From positions 1-13,145 of the forward strand of contig JAUIEM010000283.1 in the NCBI GenBank assembly GCA_030428695.1: a DNA stretch of 13,145 bases, read 5' to 3'. A model generated the notes under the pieces. That model was not told where the DNA came from, did not search any database, and was given only the letters and a program-made list of their open reading frames with translations. This DNA is from a bacterium. GTDB lineage: Bacteria > Planctomycetota > J058 > JAJDCP01. The position numbers and the translations under genes are program-made. Positions 1 to 6,666 of the stretch are shown here, one piece after another; within the stretch, counting starts at the first letter, position 1; the number at the start of each line of letters is the position of its first letter.

Positions 1-536
1 TTGACGTCGTCCTCAATGTCGCTAACGAGCGCAAGCAACTCCTCGCGGGACACCTGAGACAGAGCAGTCTTGACCACAAACCACGAAACCGGGTTGAGGT
101 CGACTCCGGTCATCTGGAGGCCGAGTCGGCTTCCCTCGACAAGAGTAGTCCCGCCGCCCATAAACGGATCGACGACCCTAAGGTGCGATAGCGCCTTCTT
201 CTTCTGGTGGTTGGCATAGTATGAGTCCCAAACCACCTTTGCGGCTTCGAGAGGGTCATCTGGCGCTTTCGTCGCCGCTGCGAGGAGCAGTGAACGAAAC
301 ACGCTTGAGCGTCTGCGCGCCCACCACTTTGAGACCTGATAGATGGGTTTTCCGGCGTTACCCTCGATGGTCGAAACTTGATTCACGGGCAGGATCGGAA
401 AATCCACTTCGAGGCAGGTTAGTGGACGGTTGGGATCAGAGAAGTCGACCGTCTCCACTGCCGCTGGGCGACCCGCTCGGACAGCACTCTTGACTTCCTC
501 CGCGAGGAGTTCGGCCTTCGTCTTCTTCTTCGCCAT
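1..536 (-). CDS. DUF1156-type DNA methyltransferase, N-terminal part (runs off left edge)
   Basis: Only the first 178 codons are inside the window; the rest lies beyond base 1. The start is the ATG at 536, preceded by an AGGAG ribosome site and 21 bp after the stop of the ASCH gene. The visible part has a Lys-rich N-terminus, the Trp-rich element KWWARRR (residues 70-76), which resembles the WWARRP signature of DUF1156 proteins, then methyltransferase motif DPFMGGGT (123-130) and an acidic SAM-ribose motif GVDLNP (144-149, D146). These fit a class I SAM-dependent DNA methylase of the DUF1156/COG1743 type. Members I know are several hundred residues long, so the target-recognition part is not visible. 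As the last visible gene of the PglZ/DUF499 operon it would be the modification enzyme that marks self DNA. Base specificity (adenine or cytosine) cannot be judged because the catalytic motif is outside. Family assignment is strong; function in defence is inferred from context. Confidence 0.88.
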   Translation of the reverse strand, partial: MAKKKTKAELLAEEVKSAVRAGRPAAVETVDFSDPNRPLTCLEVDFPILPVNQVSTIEGNAGKPIYQVSKWWARRRSSVFRSLLLAAATKAPDDPLEAAKVVWDSYYANHQKKKALSHLRVVDPFMGGGTTLVEGSRLGLQMTGVDLNPVSWFVVKTALSQVSREELLALVSDIEDDV

Positions 537-557
537 AATGGGCTCCTGCAAGACCGC

Positions 558-1073
558 TCAGACTTGGAAGCGTCGATCGATGAACGCTCTCCCATCCGAC
601 GAAAGATAGAAGAAGCTCTGGGGCGCGAAGAACGAGCCATTCTGTCGAAGAGCTGCTAAAGCGAGAGGCGGAGTTAACTGCTTCGGGGAGTCGACCTTAA
701 ACAAGCCCACCCGTTCATAGCCTTGGCAGTAGCGCGTGATTTCCTCTTTGGTGAGCATCAGCTCTTTGCGCAATGCGATGGCCTGAGTCGCTGACACTGG
801 AGCAATGCTCTCAATGTGCGCCTTTAGAACTATCGCAGAGACAGGGCTCTTGATGTACGCGTACAAGAACTCCGGCACAAAGCTGGAAGGAAAGCGCTTT
901 CGAATGAAGGCTCGCACTGAGCCATCACAGAGGGGCGCTTCCCACTTCGGATCGAAGGAAACAACCAGTCCTGCCCTCTCTTCAGCGCTGCTCGCCTTGA
1001 ACAGAATGCCCAACCTTTGGTTCTCCAGATTCTGGGTTCTTGGGCTTCTTGCTTCGGTCTTTTTGCTGGCCAT
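558..1073 (-). CDS. ASCH/PUA-like domain protein (171 aa) in defence operon
   Basis: Start is the ATG at 1073, two bases after the PglZ stop, with a G-rich ribosome site just upstream; the longer open frame upstream is a shadow of PglZ. After a basic N-terminus (residues 1-20), residues about 35-160 follow the pattern of ASCH-type proteins: a first strand LVVSFDPKW, the element GSVRAFIRKRFP (51-62), then a strand and turn AYIKSPVSAIVLKAHIESI (72-90), a helical insert, and a final strand ERVGLFKVDSPKQL (120-133). In the family the second element usually reads G-x-K-x-x-E-x-R; here the Lys and Glu are replaced (V53, F56) while G51 and R58 remain, so a nuclease-like activity is unlikely and binding is more likely. 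ASCH and EVE domains are PUA-like and several bind modified bases or RNA. Its place between PglZ and the methyltransferase suggests it reads the modification state of DNA, which is inference. GC is clearly lower than in PglZ. Confidence 0.7.
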   Translation of the reverse strand: MASKKTEARSPRTQNLENQRLGILFKASSAEERAGLVVSFDPKWEAPLCDGSVRAFIRKRFPSSFVPEFLYAYIKSPVSAIVLKAHIESIAPVSATQAIALRKELMLTKEEITRYCQGYERVGLFKVDSPKQLTPPLALAALRQNGSFFAPQSFFYLSSDGRAFIDRRFQV

Positions 1074-1075
1074 GG

Positions 1076-2077
1076 TCAGCCCCCCGAGCGTGATACTTCG
1101 ACAAACGGCACCAACACCTCGAGGACGCTGAGTCCGCCGTGGGACAAGGTCGGGTGCCCGCCCTGCACCTTCCATTTCCGCCGTCCCAGGACGTAGCGGT
1201 GCCGGCCATGGCCGCTGTCGAGCATGAGGTCGATGGGCGGCACCCACGGGCTCGGCTTCCCGTCGTCGGGTGCGGATCGCCCAGCCTTGAAGTGTTCCTT
1301 CATGTGTTTGGCCTGGCTGGTGTCGCTGATGTCGGGGAACAGCCCGGTCGCCGCGTAGCCATGGTCTCCCGTGATCACGAGGCGCCGGCCTTGCGTGAGC
1401 TTCTCCACCAGCTTCCAGAAGCCGTCCGAGGTGAGCTGCTGCTGCACGTCGGGCACGAGCTCCTGAAGGCCCTTGCCGTGCGACGCCAGCTCATGGACCT
1501 GGTTGTCCGGCCACTCGTGCCAGAGGACCCACTTCGAATCGGCGGTGATCTGCGCCGCCGCGTCCTCCCACGGACAGTTCAGGCACTCGGTGTGTGCGCC
1601 CGCGAGCCGATGGCTGCCACCGGCGCCGTTGTTGTAGAGCGCCGAACGCGACGCGAAGCCGAGCGCCTTGGCAAAGGGAGTGGTGTTTGGAGGCAGCTCG
1701 GCCGCGGTCACCCTCGCCTCGTGGAGCTCGTAGCCTCGCTCCTCGAGGCCGCTCAGGAGCCAGGGCAGCTCGCGCAGCGACAGCGAGTCGAGCACGAGAA
1801 GGGCACACCCGCCATCCTGCTCCTGCCACCACGCTGCGATCGCCTCGGACGTCCTCGTGACGTTGGCGCCGAGCTCCGACCACAGGTCCCACCCAGCCGT
1901 GGCCAGAAAGAGGTCGACATCGCTGACGACCTTCTCCCGGCGGATGATGTCGCGCACCGGGTTGTCGAGGTCGACCGGGGCACTGAACACGGCCTGCGCG
2001 TGATCGGCGATCGCCTTCCAGGCGTCCGTCGCCGGCTCTGTCTGCAGGCTGCGAAGCAGGTCGAGTTGGAGTGCCAT
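1076..2077 (-). CDS. pglZ: PglZ-domain protein, compact form (333 aa)
   Basis: This has an alkaline-phosphatase-like PglZ fold, the hallmark component of BREX and related phage-defence systems. Visible signatures are the metal-site strand ALLVLDSLSLREL (residues 92-104, with D97 and S98), ELPPNTTPF (127-135), ITGDHGYA (235-242, with D238 and H239 as likely metal ligands), and the C-terminal hallmark HPTLSHGGLSVLEVLVP (308-324, with H308 and H313). At 333 residues it is far shorter than the roughly 700-900 residue PglZ of canonical BREX; it has essentially the catalytic domain plus a 90-residue helical lead. The start at 2077 shares one base with the DUF499 stop (TGATG) and has a strong AGGAGG site, so translation is probably coupled. 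All metal-binding motifs are intact, which predicts an active hydrolase or phosphodiesterase. Family assignment is firm; the substrate is unknown. Confidence 0.93.
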   Translation of the reverse strand: MALQLDLLRSLQTEPATDAWKAIADHAQAVFSAPVDLDNPVRDIIRREKVVSDVDLFLATAGWDLWSELGANVTRTSEAIAAWWQEQDGGCALLVLDSLSLRELPWLLSGLEERGYELHEARVTAAELPPNTTPFAKALGFASRSALYNNGAGGSHRLAGAHTECLNCPWEDAAAQITADSKWVLWHEWPDNQVHELASHGKGLQELVPDVQQQLTSDGFWKLVEKLTQGRRLVITGDHGYAATGLFPDISDTSQAKHMKEHFKAGRSAPDDGKPSPWVPPIDLMLDSGHGRHRYVLGRRKWKVQGGHPTLSHGGLSVLEVLVPFVEVSRSGG

Positions 2078-4833
2078 CAGTCCTCCTTCTCGACGTCGAG
2101 TGCGTAGGTCACCCCGTCTGGCAGCTTCTTCAAGAGCTCGTTGAGCTTCGCGCCGGTCAGACCCTCGACGGTCAACGAGGCCTTCTTCACCTGCGTGAAG
2201 CTGCCGATCCCCCAGCTCTCGACCTTCGAGAGGAGGTTCAGCGCTGAGGTCGCAGGCGCCGAGAAGCTGGTCGTCGCATCTCCGCCGCCGAAAATGCCAC
2301 CACCCGAGTCACCGCCGCTTCCGGCCTCCCCTCCGATATCTCCCCCTGCTCCGGTCGGTGTATCGCCCCCGGTTTCGCCACCCGTCGGAGTCTCACCACC
2401 GGTTGCCGTGCCAGAGCCGGTGCCCCCCGGCGTCGTCGTTCCGCCGCCACCCCCTCCGGGCGCTCCACCTCCGGTGCCGACACCGCCGGTCTGAGGGACC
2501 GCCTGCGGCAGAAGGAGCTTGGTCTCCTGAAGGTGCTTTCCGGTCCCGAGCTTGCCCTTGATCCGCCTCCAAGCCGAGTCCTCGTCCTCACCGCTCCGCG
2601 CCTGCAGGTACTGGCTGCCCCGCAGATCGATGGCGATGACCCCCTTCGCGCAGAGACGCTCGATGCGCTCCTTGACCAGCGTCTCTCCGATCCACGGGAC
2701 GCAGGCCTTCTGGTTGGGGCGGGGCTCTTGCAGCTCATCGAGGAGTTTGGCGACGCTGTCGGAGTTCTCAGCCGCAGCCTCGACGATCTCCTGGAAATCC
2801 TCGGGGATGAACAGCTGCTCCCGGACGTACTTGTCGATGGCCTCGGGGATGGCGGCGCCTTGCACCTTGTGCGCCTGGATCTGGAACTCACAGCGCGCGG
2901 GATCCGCGAAGTTCCAGGTGTCCAGCACGGCGAAGCGGTCGAAGCGCTTCTTGAGCACGTTGCGCAGCTCGCTCTCGTACTTCGTCTTGAGCTTGCGGTA
3001 CTCGGGGCTGCCGACCATCCACGATTCCGCCAGGCACACCGCCCGGCTGAGCACAATCAGGTCGCGGTCGTAGTAGGCGTTGTTGGCCCCGTCGTGTGGG
3101 AGCAGGAAGCGCACCGTGTTCCGGCGCTTCTGCAGGTGGTCCTTGAGCCACGTGCCCATGCGGGCCTCGACCTTATCGGGACACTCCGGGAGCACGACCA
3201 GGGGGATACGCTGGTCGGTCCAGCGCTCGGGACGCTCGGACTCGTCCAGCTCCTCCCATGGGTTGGTCAGCCAGTTCCGCCCAAGGACGACGACTCGATA
3301 TTGCTGGGTCGCGGTGTCGCCAATGACGTAGCGGACCTCCTTGGCGAGCTGGGCGAGGTCCTGTCCGGCCATCGCCGCGCCGGTGGCGAACAGCTTGTTG
3401 TTCCGGGCGCTCGCCATGAGGCGGGCCTGCGGGTTCTCCTCGTCCTTGAAGAGCAGCCGGTCGCCCTGCTGGTGAATGTTGAAGCTGTTCTCGACGATCA
3501 GGTTCAGCTCGTCCTGGAAGCTGTTGTCGTCGATGACACGTCCACGGGTGATGTCCACATGCAGAGTCGGCGCCGTCGCGCCGGCGAGGTTGCCGACAGC
3601 AAGAGAACGGACCCAGAGGGCGGAGACGACCTCGGCGAGGTGCGGGACCAGGTTGCTCGCGCCCGGGATCGCGTCGCGTACGGCCTCCATGTTCCGGAGA
3701 GCCTTCTCGCGCAGGCTCTGGTGGTGCGCGTTGGACACCGAGTCGATCAGCGACGCGATACCGCTCTTGTCGTCGTCGAGCCGAAAATCGGCGGCCGTGA
3801 TGATGGGCTGGCCATCGCCGTGACGCTTGAACAGATCCGCGAGGATCCGAATGAGATCGCGGGTCTCCTGAGCGCTCGTGGCGACGAGCACCTGGTCCTC
3901 CAGGAGCTGCATCATGTGAGGAGCGAAGGGCCAGCTCTCCGCGAAGTCGCGGCGGGTCCGGTCGTGTTCGGCGGCCGGTACATCGTGCAGGCGGAGGTGC
4001 TCCGACACGTGTGCTGCGATGGCGGTTTCGATGGCTCCCGGGTCGACGTTGAGCCGGTTCTCGAACAAGCGGTGTAGAAGCAGTCGCTGGCGGTCGCGCT
4101 TCGCGCTCTGGCCCTTCCAGTCGACGACGGTCGGGTTCACGCGGTGGATCTGTCGGTAGGCCTCGCTGTCGCCGTTGCGAAGGGAGACCGTCAGGACGAC
4201 CAGCTCGGGGTGCTCCTTCGACAGCTCGGACAGGAGCTGGATGAAGTTGAAGGCCCAGGTGCGCGCCTTCTGGCTACGCGAGTCGGTGAGCCCATCGAAC
4301 CACGTCTGGTACTCGTCGAGCACGAGCGCCGTCGGCTGGGCGGTGAACATCTCCTTCAGCAGCTCGTAGCCAGGGACGTTGGTCTGCTTCTTCCCCTGCG
4401 CCTCCCACTTGCCCTTGATGTACTGGCCGCTCGGATGCCGCGCGAAGAGAAGATCCCAGAGGAACTTGTAGCTCTGCCGATGCAGGTTCTCCGAGATGAC
4501 GTGCATCCCCTCGCGCAGCTGGATCTCGGCCACCTTGGGCTGGCTGAGCCGGTCCGCCCACACGGACAGCCAGTCCTGGGTCGCGTTCGCGTCGTTGAGC
4601 GCGTGGACCAGGGCCGCCATCAGGTGCGACTTACCCTGGCCGCGCTCGCCGATGAGCACGACCGGCCGGCCCTGTTGCGGGCCAATGGCCTCGACGGCCT
4701 TCAGCACATCGCCCGTCGGATAGGTGATGCGAAGGAATTCGGAAGCCGCCATGGCGATGGCCTTGGGCAGCTCGATCTGCGTGCCCTTGAGGCGCCGGCC
4801 GCGGAACTCCTTCCGAAGCTCAAGACCCAACAT
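2077..4833 (-). CDS. DUF499 family AAA-type ATPase (918 aa), BrxC/PglY-like role
   Basis: A large P-loop ATPase. The N-terminus LGLELRKEFRGRRLKGT is typical of the DUF499/COG1483 family. Walker A is GERGQGKS (62-69), Walker B is ALVLDE (169-174), and a sensor-like strand LVVLTVSLRNGDSEAY lies at 211-226. The body (about 240-780) is alpha/beta with many charged helices. It is followed by a 70-residue Gly/Thr-rich linker (782-851) and a small terminal domain ending in KKLPDGVTYALDVEKED. DUF499 proteins are found with DUF1156 methylases and PglZ in defence islands and take the place of BrxC/PglY, the ATP-dependent motor or scaffold. The ATG at 4833 gives the family's usual N-terminus; 85 bp separate it from the HTH gene with no promoter I can recognise, so both are probably on one message. 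The PglZ start overlaps its stop. Protein length and motifs look intact. Confidence 0.93.
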   Translation of the reverse strand: MLGLELRKEFRGRRLKGTQIELPKAIAMAASEFLRITYPTGDVLKAVEAIGPQQGRPVVLIGERGQGKSHLMAALVHALNDANATQDWLSVWADRLSQPKVAEIQLREGMHVISENLHRQSYKFLWDLLFARHPSGQYIKGKWEAQGKKQTNVPGYELLKEMFTAQPTALVLDEYQTWFDGLTDSRSQKARTWAFNFIQLLSELSKEHPELVVLTVSLRNGDSEAYRQIHRVNPTVVDWKGQSAKRDRQRLLLHRLFENRLNVDPGAIETAIAAHVSEHLRLHDVPAAEHDRTRRDFAESWPFAPHMMQLLEDQVLVATSAQETRDLIRILADLFKRHGDGQPIITAADFRLDDDKSGIASLIDSVSNAHHQSLREKALRNMEAVRDAIPGASNLVPHLAEVVSALWVRSLAVGNLAGATAPTLHVDITRGRVIDDNSFQDELNLIVENSFNIHQQGDRLLFKDEENPQARLMASARNNKLFATGAAMAGQDLAQLAKEVRYVIGDTATQQYRVVVLGRNWLTNPWEELDESERPERWTDQRIPLVVLPECPDKVEARMGTWLKDHLQKRRNTVRFLLPHDGANNAYYDRDLIVLSRAVCLAESWMVGSPEYRKLKTKYESELRNVLKKRFDRFAVLDTWNFADPARCEFQIQAHKVQGAAIPEAIDKYVREQLFIPEDFQEIVEAAAENSDSVAKLLDELQEPRPNQKACVPWIGETLVKERIERLCAKGVIAIDLRGSQYLQARSGEDEDSAWRRIKGKLGTGKHLQETKLLLPQAVPQTGGVGTGGGAPGGGGGGTTTPGGTGSGTATGGETPTGGETGGDTPTGAGGDIGGEAGSGGDSGGGIFGGGDATTSFSAPATSALNLLSKVESWGIGSFTQVKKASLTVEGLTGAKLNELLKKLPDGVTYALDVEKED
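2281..2490 (-). repeat. Gly/Thr/Pro-rich low-complexity linker coded inside the DUF499 gene
   Basis: Residues 782-851 of the DUF499 protein are almost entirely Gly, Thr, Ser, Pro, Glu and Asp, with imperfect repeats of the type GGETPTGGETGGDTPTG and a run of six glycines. On the plus strand the DNA is a series of CCACC/CCGCC-type units. It separates the ATPase body from a folded C-terminal domain of about 65 residues and is probably a flexible tether. Such tracts vary in length by slippage. Confidence 0.85.
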
Positions 4834-4918
4834 GGGACACCCTCTCTCGTCCTCGGGCTGCGTTCCGCTGAACGTCGTCCGGCCCTGGCAGCGGCCTCGG
4901 TGTAACTCTCGACATGGC

Positions 4919-5125
4919 TCAATCCCCCCGCGACGACGGCGCGTCGTTGGTCCCCGACACGTTGCTGTTCTGATCCAGCCACGCTTCGACTTCGGATCGC
5001 CGGAACCGCCATTGCGTCCCGACCTTGCTCGCCGGGATCTTCCCGGACTTGGCCATCCGGTAGAGCGTGTCCTTACTGAGGCGGAGGTAGTCGGCGACCT
5101 CCTCCAAGGTCATGAGCTCGTCCAT
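4919..5125 (-). CDS. excisionase-type helix-turn-helix DNA-binding protein (68 aa)
   Basis: A small MerR/excisionase-like DNA-binding protein (HTH_17 type). Residues 5-51 hold the whole domain: MTLEEVADYLRLSKDTLYRM with the recognition helix around SKDTLYRMAKSG, then the beta-wing GKIPASKVGTQWRFRRSEVEAWL. A short polar tail of 17 residues follows. The start used is ATG 5125, with GGGGAGG just upstream; ATG 5113 is an alternative that still keeps the domain. It is the first gene of the defence operon, directly behind a good promoter that overlaps two direct repeats, so negative autoregulation of the DUF499-PglZ-ASCH-methylase operon is the simplest role. The same fold occurs in phage excisionases, but no integrase is visible in the window, so I prefer the regulator reading. 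Family is firm, role inferred. Confidence 0.88.
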   Translation of the reverse strand: MDELMTLEEVADYLRLSKDTLYRMAKSGKIPASKVGTQWRFRRSEVEAWLDQNSNVSGTNDAPSSRGD

Positions 5126-5143
5126 CGCCTCCCCAACCGTCCA

Positions 5144-5178
5144 CAGCGTTGCCGAATGATGCCCAGCGTTGCCGAGTG
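5144..5178 (-). repeat. two 15-bp direct repeats, candidate operator of the HTH regulator
   Basis: On the plus strand CAGCGTTGCCGAATG (5144-5158) and CAGCGTTGCCGAGTG (5164-5178) match at 14 of 15 positions and start exactly 20 bp apart, about two helical turns, so both copies face the same side of the helix. The copy at 5164-5178 overlaps the -10 element and the expected transcription start; the other lies in the 5' leader. Excisionase-type HTH proteins often bind tandem direct repeats, so this is a likely site for the 68-residue protein encoded 19 bp downstream. Confidence 0.65.
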
Positions 5179-5204
5179 TATCCGGAGGCGAAGTCCCAGG
5201 TCAA
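5175..5204 (-). promoter_or_regulatory. sigma70-type promoter of the defence operon
   Basis: Read on the minus strand: TTGACC (5204-5199), an 18-bp spacer, then TACACT (5180-5175). The -35 matches five of six and the -10 four of six consensus bases. The expected start is near 5168, leaving a leader of about 43 nt before the HTH start at 5125. It is the best promoter I see in the window and lies in the 120-bp gap after the cyclotransferase gene, so the defence operon can be expressed apart from the phage-like genes upstream. Confidence 0.6.
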
Positions 5205-5245
5205 GCGAACCGCGTAGTTTGCGACAGCAGGCCGAGCCGCAAGTG

Positions 5246-5671
5246 CTACCGGGGGGAGGCCCAGTCTCCGTCCGCGACGATTGAGCTCGCGAGCCGGCGG
5301 ACGCGCGCCTCGGAATACACGTAGCACCAGGCGCGGATCACCTTGCCGCCGACACCGGGATTGACCTCGGCGACGATTCGGTCGTAGTGCCGCGGCCCGT
5401 CCAGCCGGAAGCCCTCGAGCCGGTCGAGACGGTGGAGGGCGACGACGGGGTCCGGGAAGGTGAGCAGCTCGCCGATCACGCGACCGTCGTCGGCCGGGAC
5501 CATGGCGGGGAAGCCGTAGGGCAGGTCGTAGAGGCGGCCGGTCGTCCAGGCCGGGACGACCTCGAGGACGTCGAAGCAGAAGCGGTCGTGGTTGGCGAAG
5601 CCTCGGCGGAGGGTGCCGTACACGAACACCGGGAGGGGCTCGTACCAGTCAGGGTGTTCCGAGGCCGGCAA
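5246..5671 (-). CDS. gamma-glutamylcyclotransferase / AIG2-like protein (141 aa)
   Basis: This has an AIG2/GGCT fold. The substrate-binding loop VFVYGTLRRG (residues 15-24) is the family signature, and LDRLEGF (82-88) carries the conserved catalytic Glu (E86). The length is typical. Enzymes of this fold release 5-oxoproline from gamma-glutamyl amines or peptides. The start is a TTG at 5671: AGGAGG sits seven bases upstream, and no ATG falls between it and the signature. It overlaps the end of the amidotransferase gene by 23 bp in another frame. It is the last gene of the amidoligase cassette, so the likely substrate is a gamma-glutamyl linkage made by the amidoligase or amidotransferase next to it; it would act as an eraser or processing step. 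Domain is firm; the actual substrate is unknown. Confidence 0.9.
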   Translation of the reverse strand: MPASEHPDWYEPLPVFVYGTLRRGFANHDRFCFDVLEVVPAWTTGRLYDLPYGFPAMVPADDGRVIGELLTFPDPVVALHRLDRLEGFRLDGPRHYDRIVAEVNPGVGGKVIRAWCYVYSEARVRRLASSIVADGDWASPR

Positions 5672-6431
5672 CGCGCGCCCTCCTTTTGCGCTCGGGTGTG
5701 AAGGTGACGGCGAAGGGCTCGCCGGCGTCGAGGTCCTCGACCCGGGCGAGGGCGCCGGTCATCGCCGGGAGGTCGTGGGCGTGAGTCGGCTCGCCGGCGA
5801 GGGCGGCGTCGAGGGCCCGGTCCTCGGAGGCGTAGAAGAGCGCCCGCCAGCGGGCGTGGTGGCGCAAGGCGAGGGGCTTGTTGCCGCGGATGAGGGCGAC
5901 CTCGCCGGGTCGGTCCAGGCGGACCAGGACGGCGGCCAGCTCGCCACGTGCGGCCCGCAGGCGGCCGAGGAAGTCGTCGAGGTCGGAGGCGTCGTCGGCC
6001 AGGCGGACGAGGACCTCGGTGTCGACCTGGCACAGGCGACGGATCCCGTGGACGCGGGCCAGGGGCGTCGAGTTGAGGATGGTGCCGTTGTGCGTGCCCA
6101 GGGTCCGGCCGCGGCGGATGGGCTGGTTGTTGAGCGGCTCGGCCGACGTGCCCCGCGTGGGCCAACGGGTGTGGCCGAGGATGCAGGTCGTCCGGTTGGA
6201 GAGCTCGGCCAGGACCTGCTGGTAGAGCTCGAGCTCTACGAAGGTCCGAGCCGGGACCGGCCGCTTGAGGAGAAGGTAGCCGCCGTCGCGATCCACCAGG
6301 GCAATGCCGGTGGCGTGCCGGCCGCGGCGCTCGCTGAGGAGCAGCAGCTCGGTGAACCGCGCGGCGATCTCCGCCAGCTCGGTCCGGCGGCGCCGCTTTG
6401 TCCCCAGGATCACGCCGGCCAGGCCGCACAT
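5649..6431 (-). CDS. class II glutamine amidotransferase domain protein (260 aa)
   Basis: An Ntn-hydrolase glutaminase domain standing alone. It begins MCGLAG with C2 as the expected nucleophile after removal of Met. Further family motifs are RGRHATGIA (36-44), GHTRW (86-90), NNQP (101-104), THNGTI (113-118), VDTEV (136-140) and IRGNKPLAL (181-189). There is no synthase, isomerase or PRTase domain, unlike GlmS, PurF or AsnB. It would release ammonia from glutamine or transfer the glutamyl group to another amine. Start ATG 6431 is one base after the DUF5049 stop, with GAGGAGG in the end of that gene. The amidoligase and cyclotransferase in the same operon point to joint work on amide bonds. 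The last 15 residues are basic and fit no motif. Catalytic residues appear complete. Confidence 0.9.
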   Translation of the reverse strand: MCGLAGVILGTKRRRRTELAEIAARFTELLLLSERRGRHATGIALVDRDGGYLLLKRPVPARTFVELELYQQVLAELSNRTTCILGHTRWPTRGTSAEPLNNQPIRRGRTLGTHNGTILNSTPLARVHGIRRLCQVDTEVLVRLADDASDLDDFLGRLRAARGELAAVLVRLDRPGEVALIRGNKPLALRHHARWRALFYASEDRALDAALAGEPTHAHDLPAMTGALARVEDLDAGEPFAVTFTPERKRRARVAGLGTP

Positions 6432-6432
6432 C

Positions 6433-6666
6433 TCAGGCGCCCTCCTCGGTGACCTCGAAGCCGTGGAAGATCGCCTGGGCGTAGAGGTCGCGGTGCTCCC
6501 GGACCCAGCGGGCGCTCTCCTCGAATCCCATCTCCTCGGCGATATGGGCGACGGCCGGCCGGTCGAGCATGTTGGTCAGGCCCGAGCGGCGGACCGCCTC
6601 GATCCCCTCGAAGACCTCGGCGGCGACCCGGACGGGAGCCTCGCTGGCGATCCGCACCCGCCGCAT
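6433..6666 (-). CDS. DUF5049-like small protein (77 aa)
   Basis: The start is ATG 6666, overlapping the stop of the upstream gene by one base (TGATG); the longer open frame reaching 6924 is a shadow of that gene. The core reads EGIEAVRRSGLTNMLD (20-35), then VAHIAEEMGFEESARWV (39-55) and EHRDLYAQAIFHGF (57-70). This follows the pattern of DUF5049, a short phage family with I-R-x-T/S-G-x-T-N-M followed by an I-A-x-x-x-G-Y element and a Y-x-x-F-I-x-x-G end. No function is known for DUF5049; it is small, helical and soluble. Its place between the 81-residue gene and the class II amidotransferase suggests an accessory or substrate role in the same pathway. Family recognition comes from motif pattern only. 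Confidence 0.72.
   Translation of the reverse strand: MRRVRIASEAPVRVAAEVFEGIEAVRRSGLTNMLDRPAVAHIAEEMGFEESARWVREHRDLYAQAIFHGFEVTEEGA

Noticed and set aside
4919..5125. HTH protein as the excisionase of a prophage
   Set aside because: The domain fits, but no integrase or attachment-site repeat is visible, and it is first in an operon with DUF499 and PglZ behind a repeat-bearing promoter, which fits a regulator better.
5219..5242. Inverted repeat TTGCG...CGCAA after the cyclotransferase gene as a terminator
   Set aside because: Five-base arms with a 14-base loop and no T-tract; the match is expected by chance in this composition.
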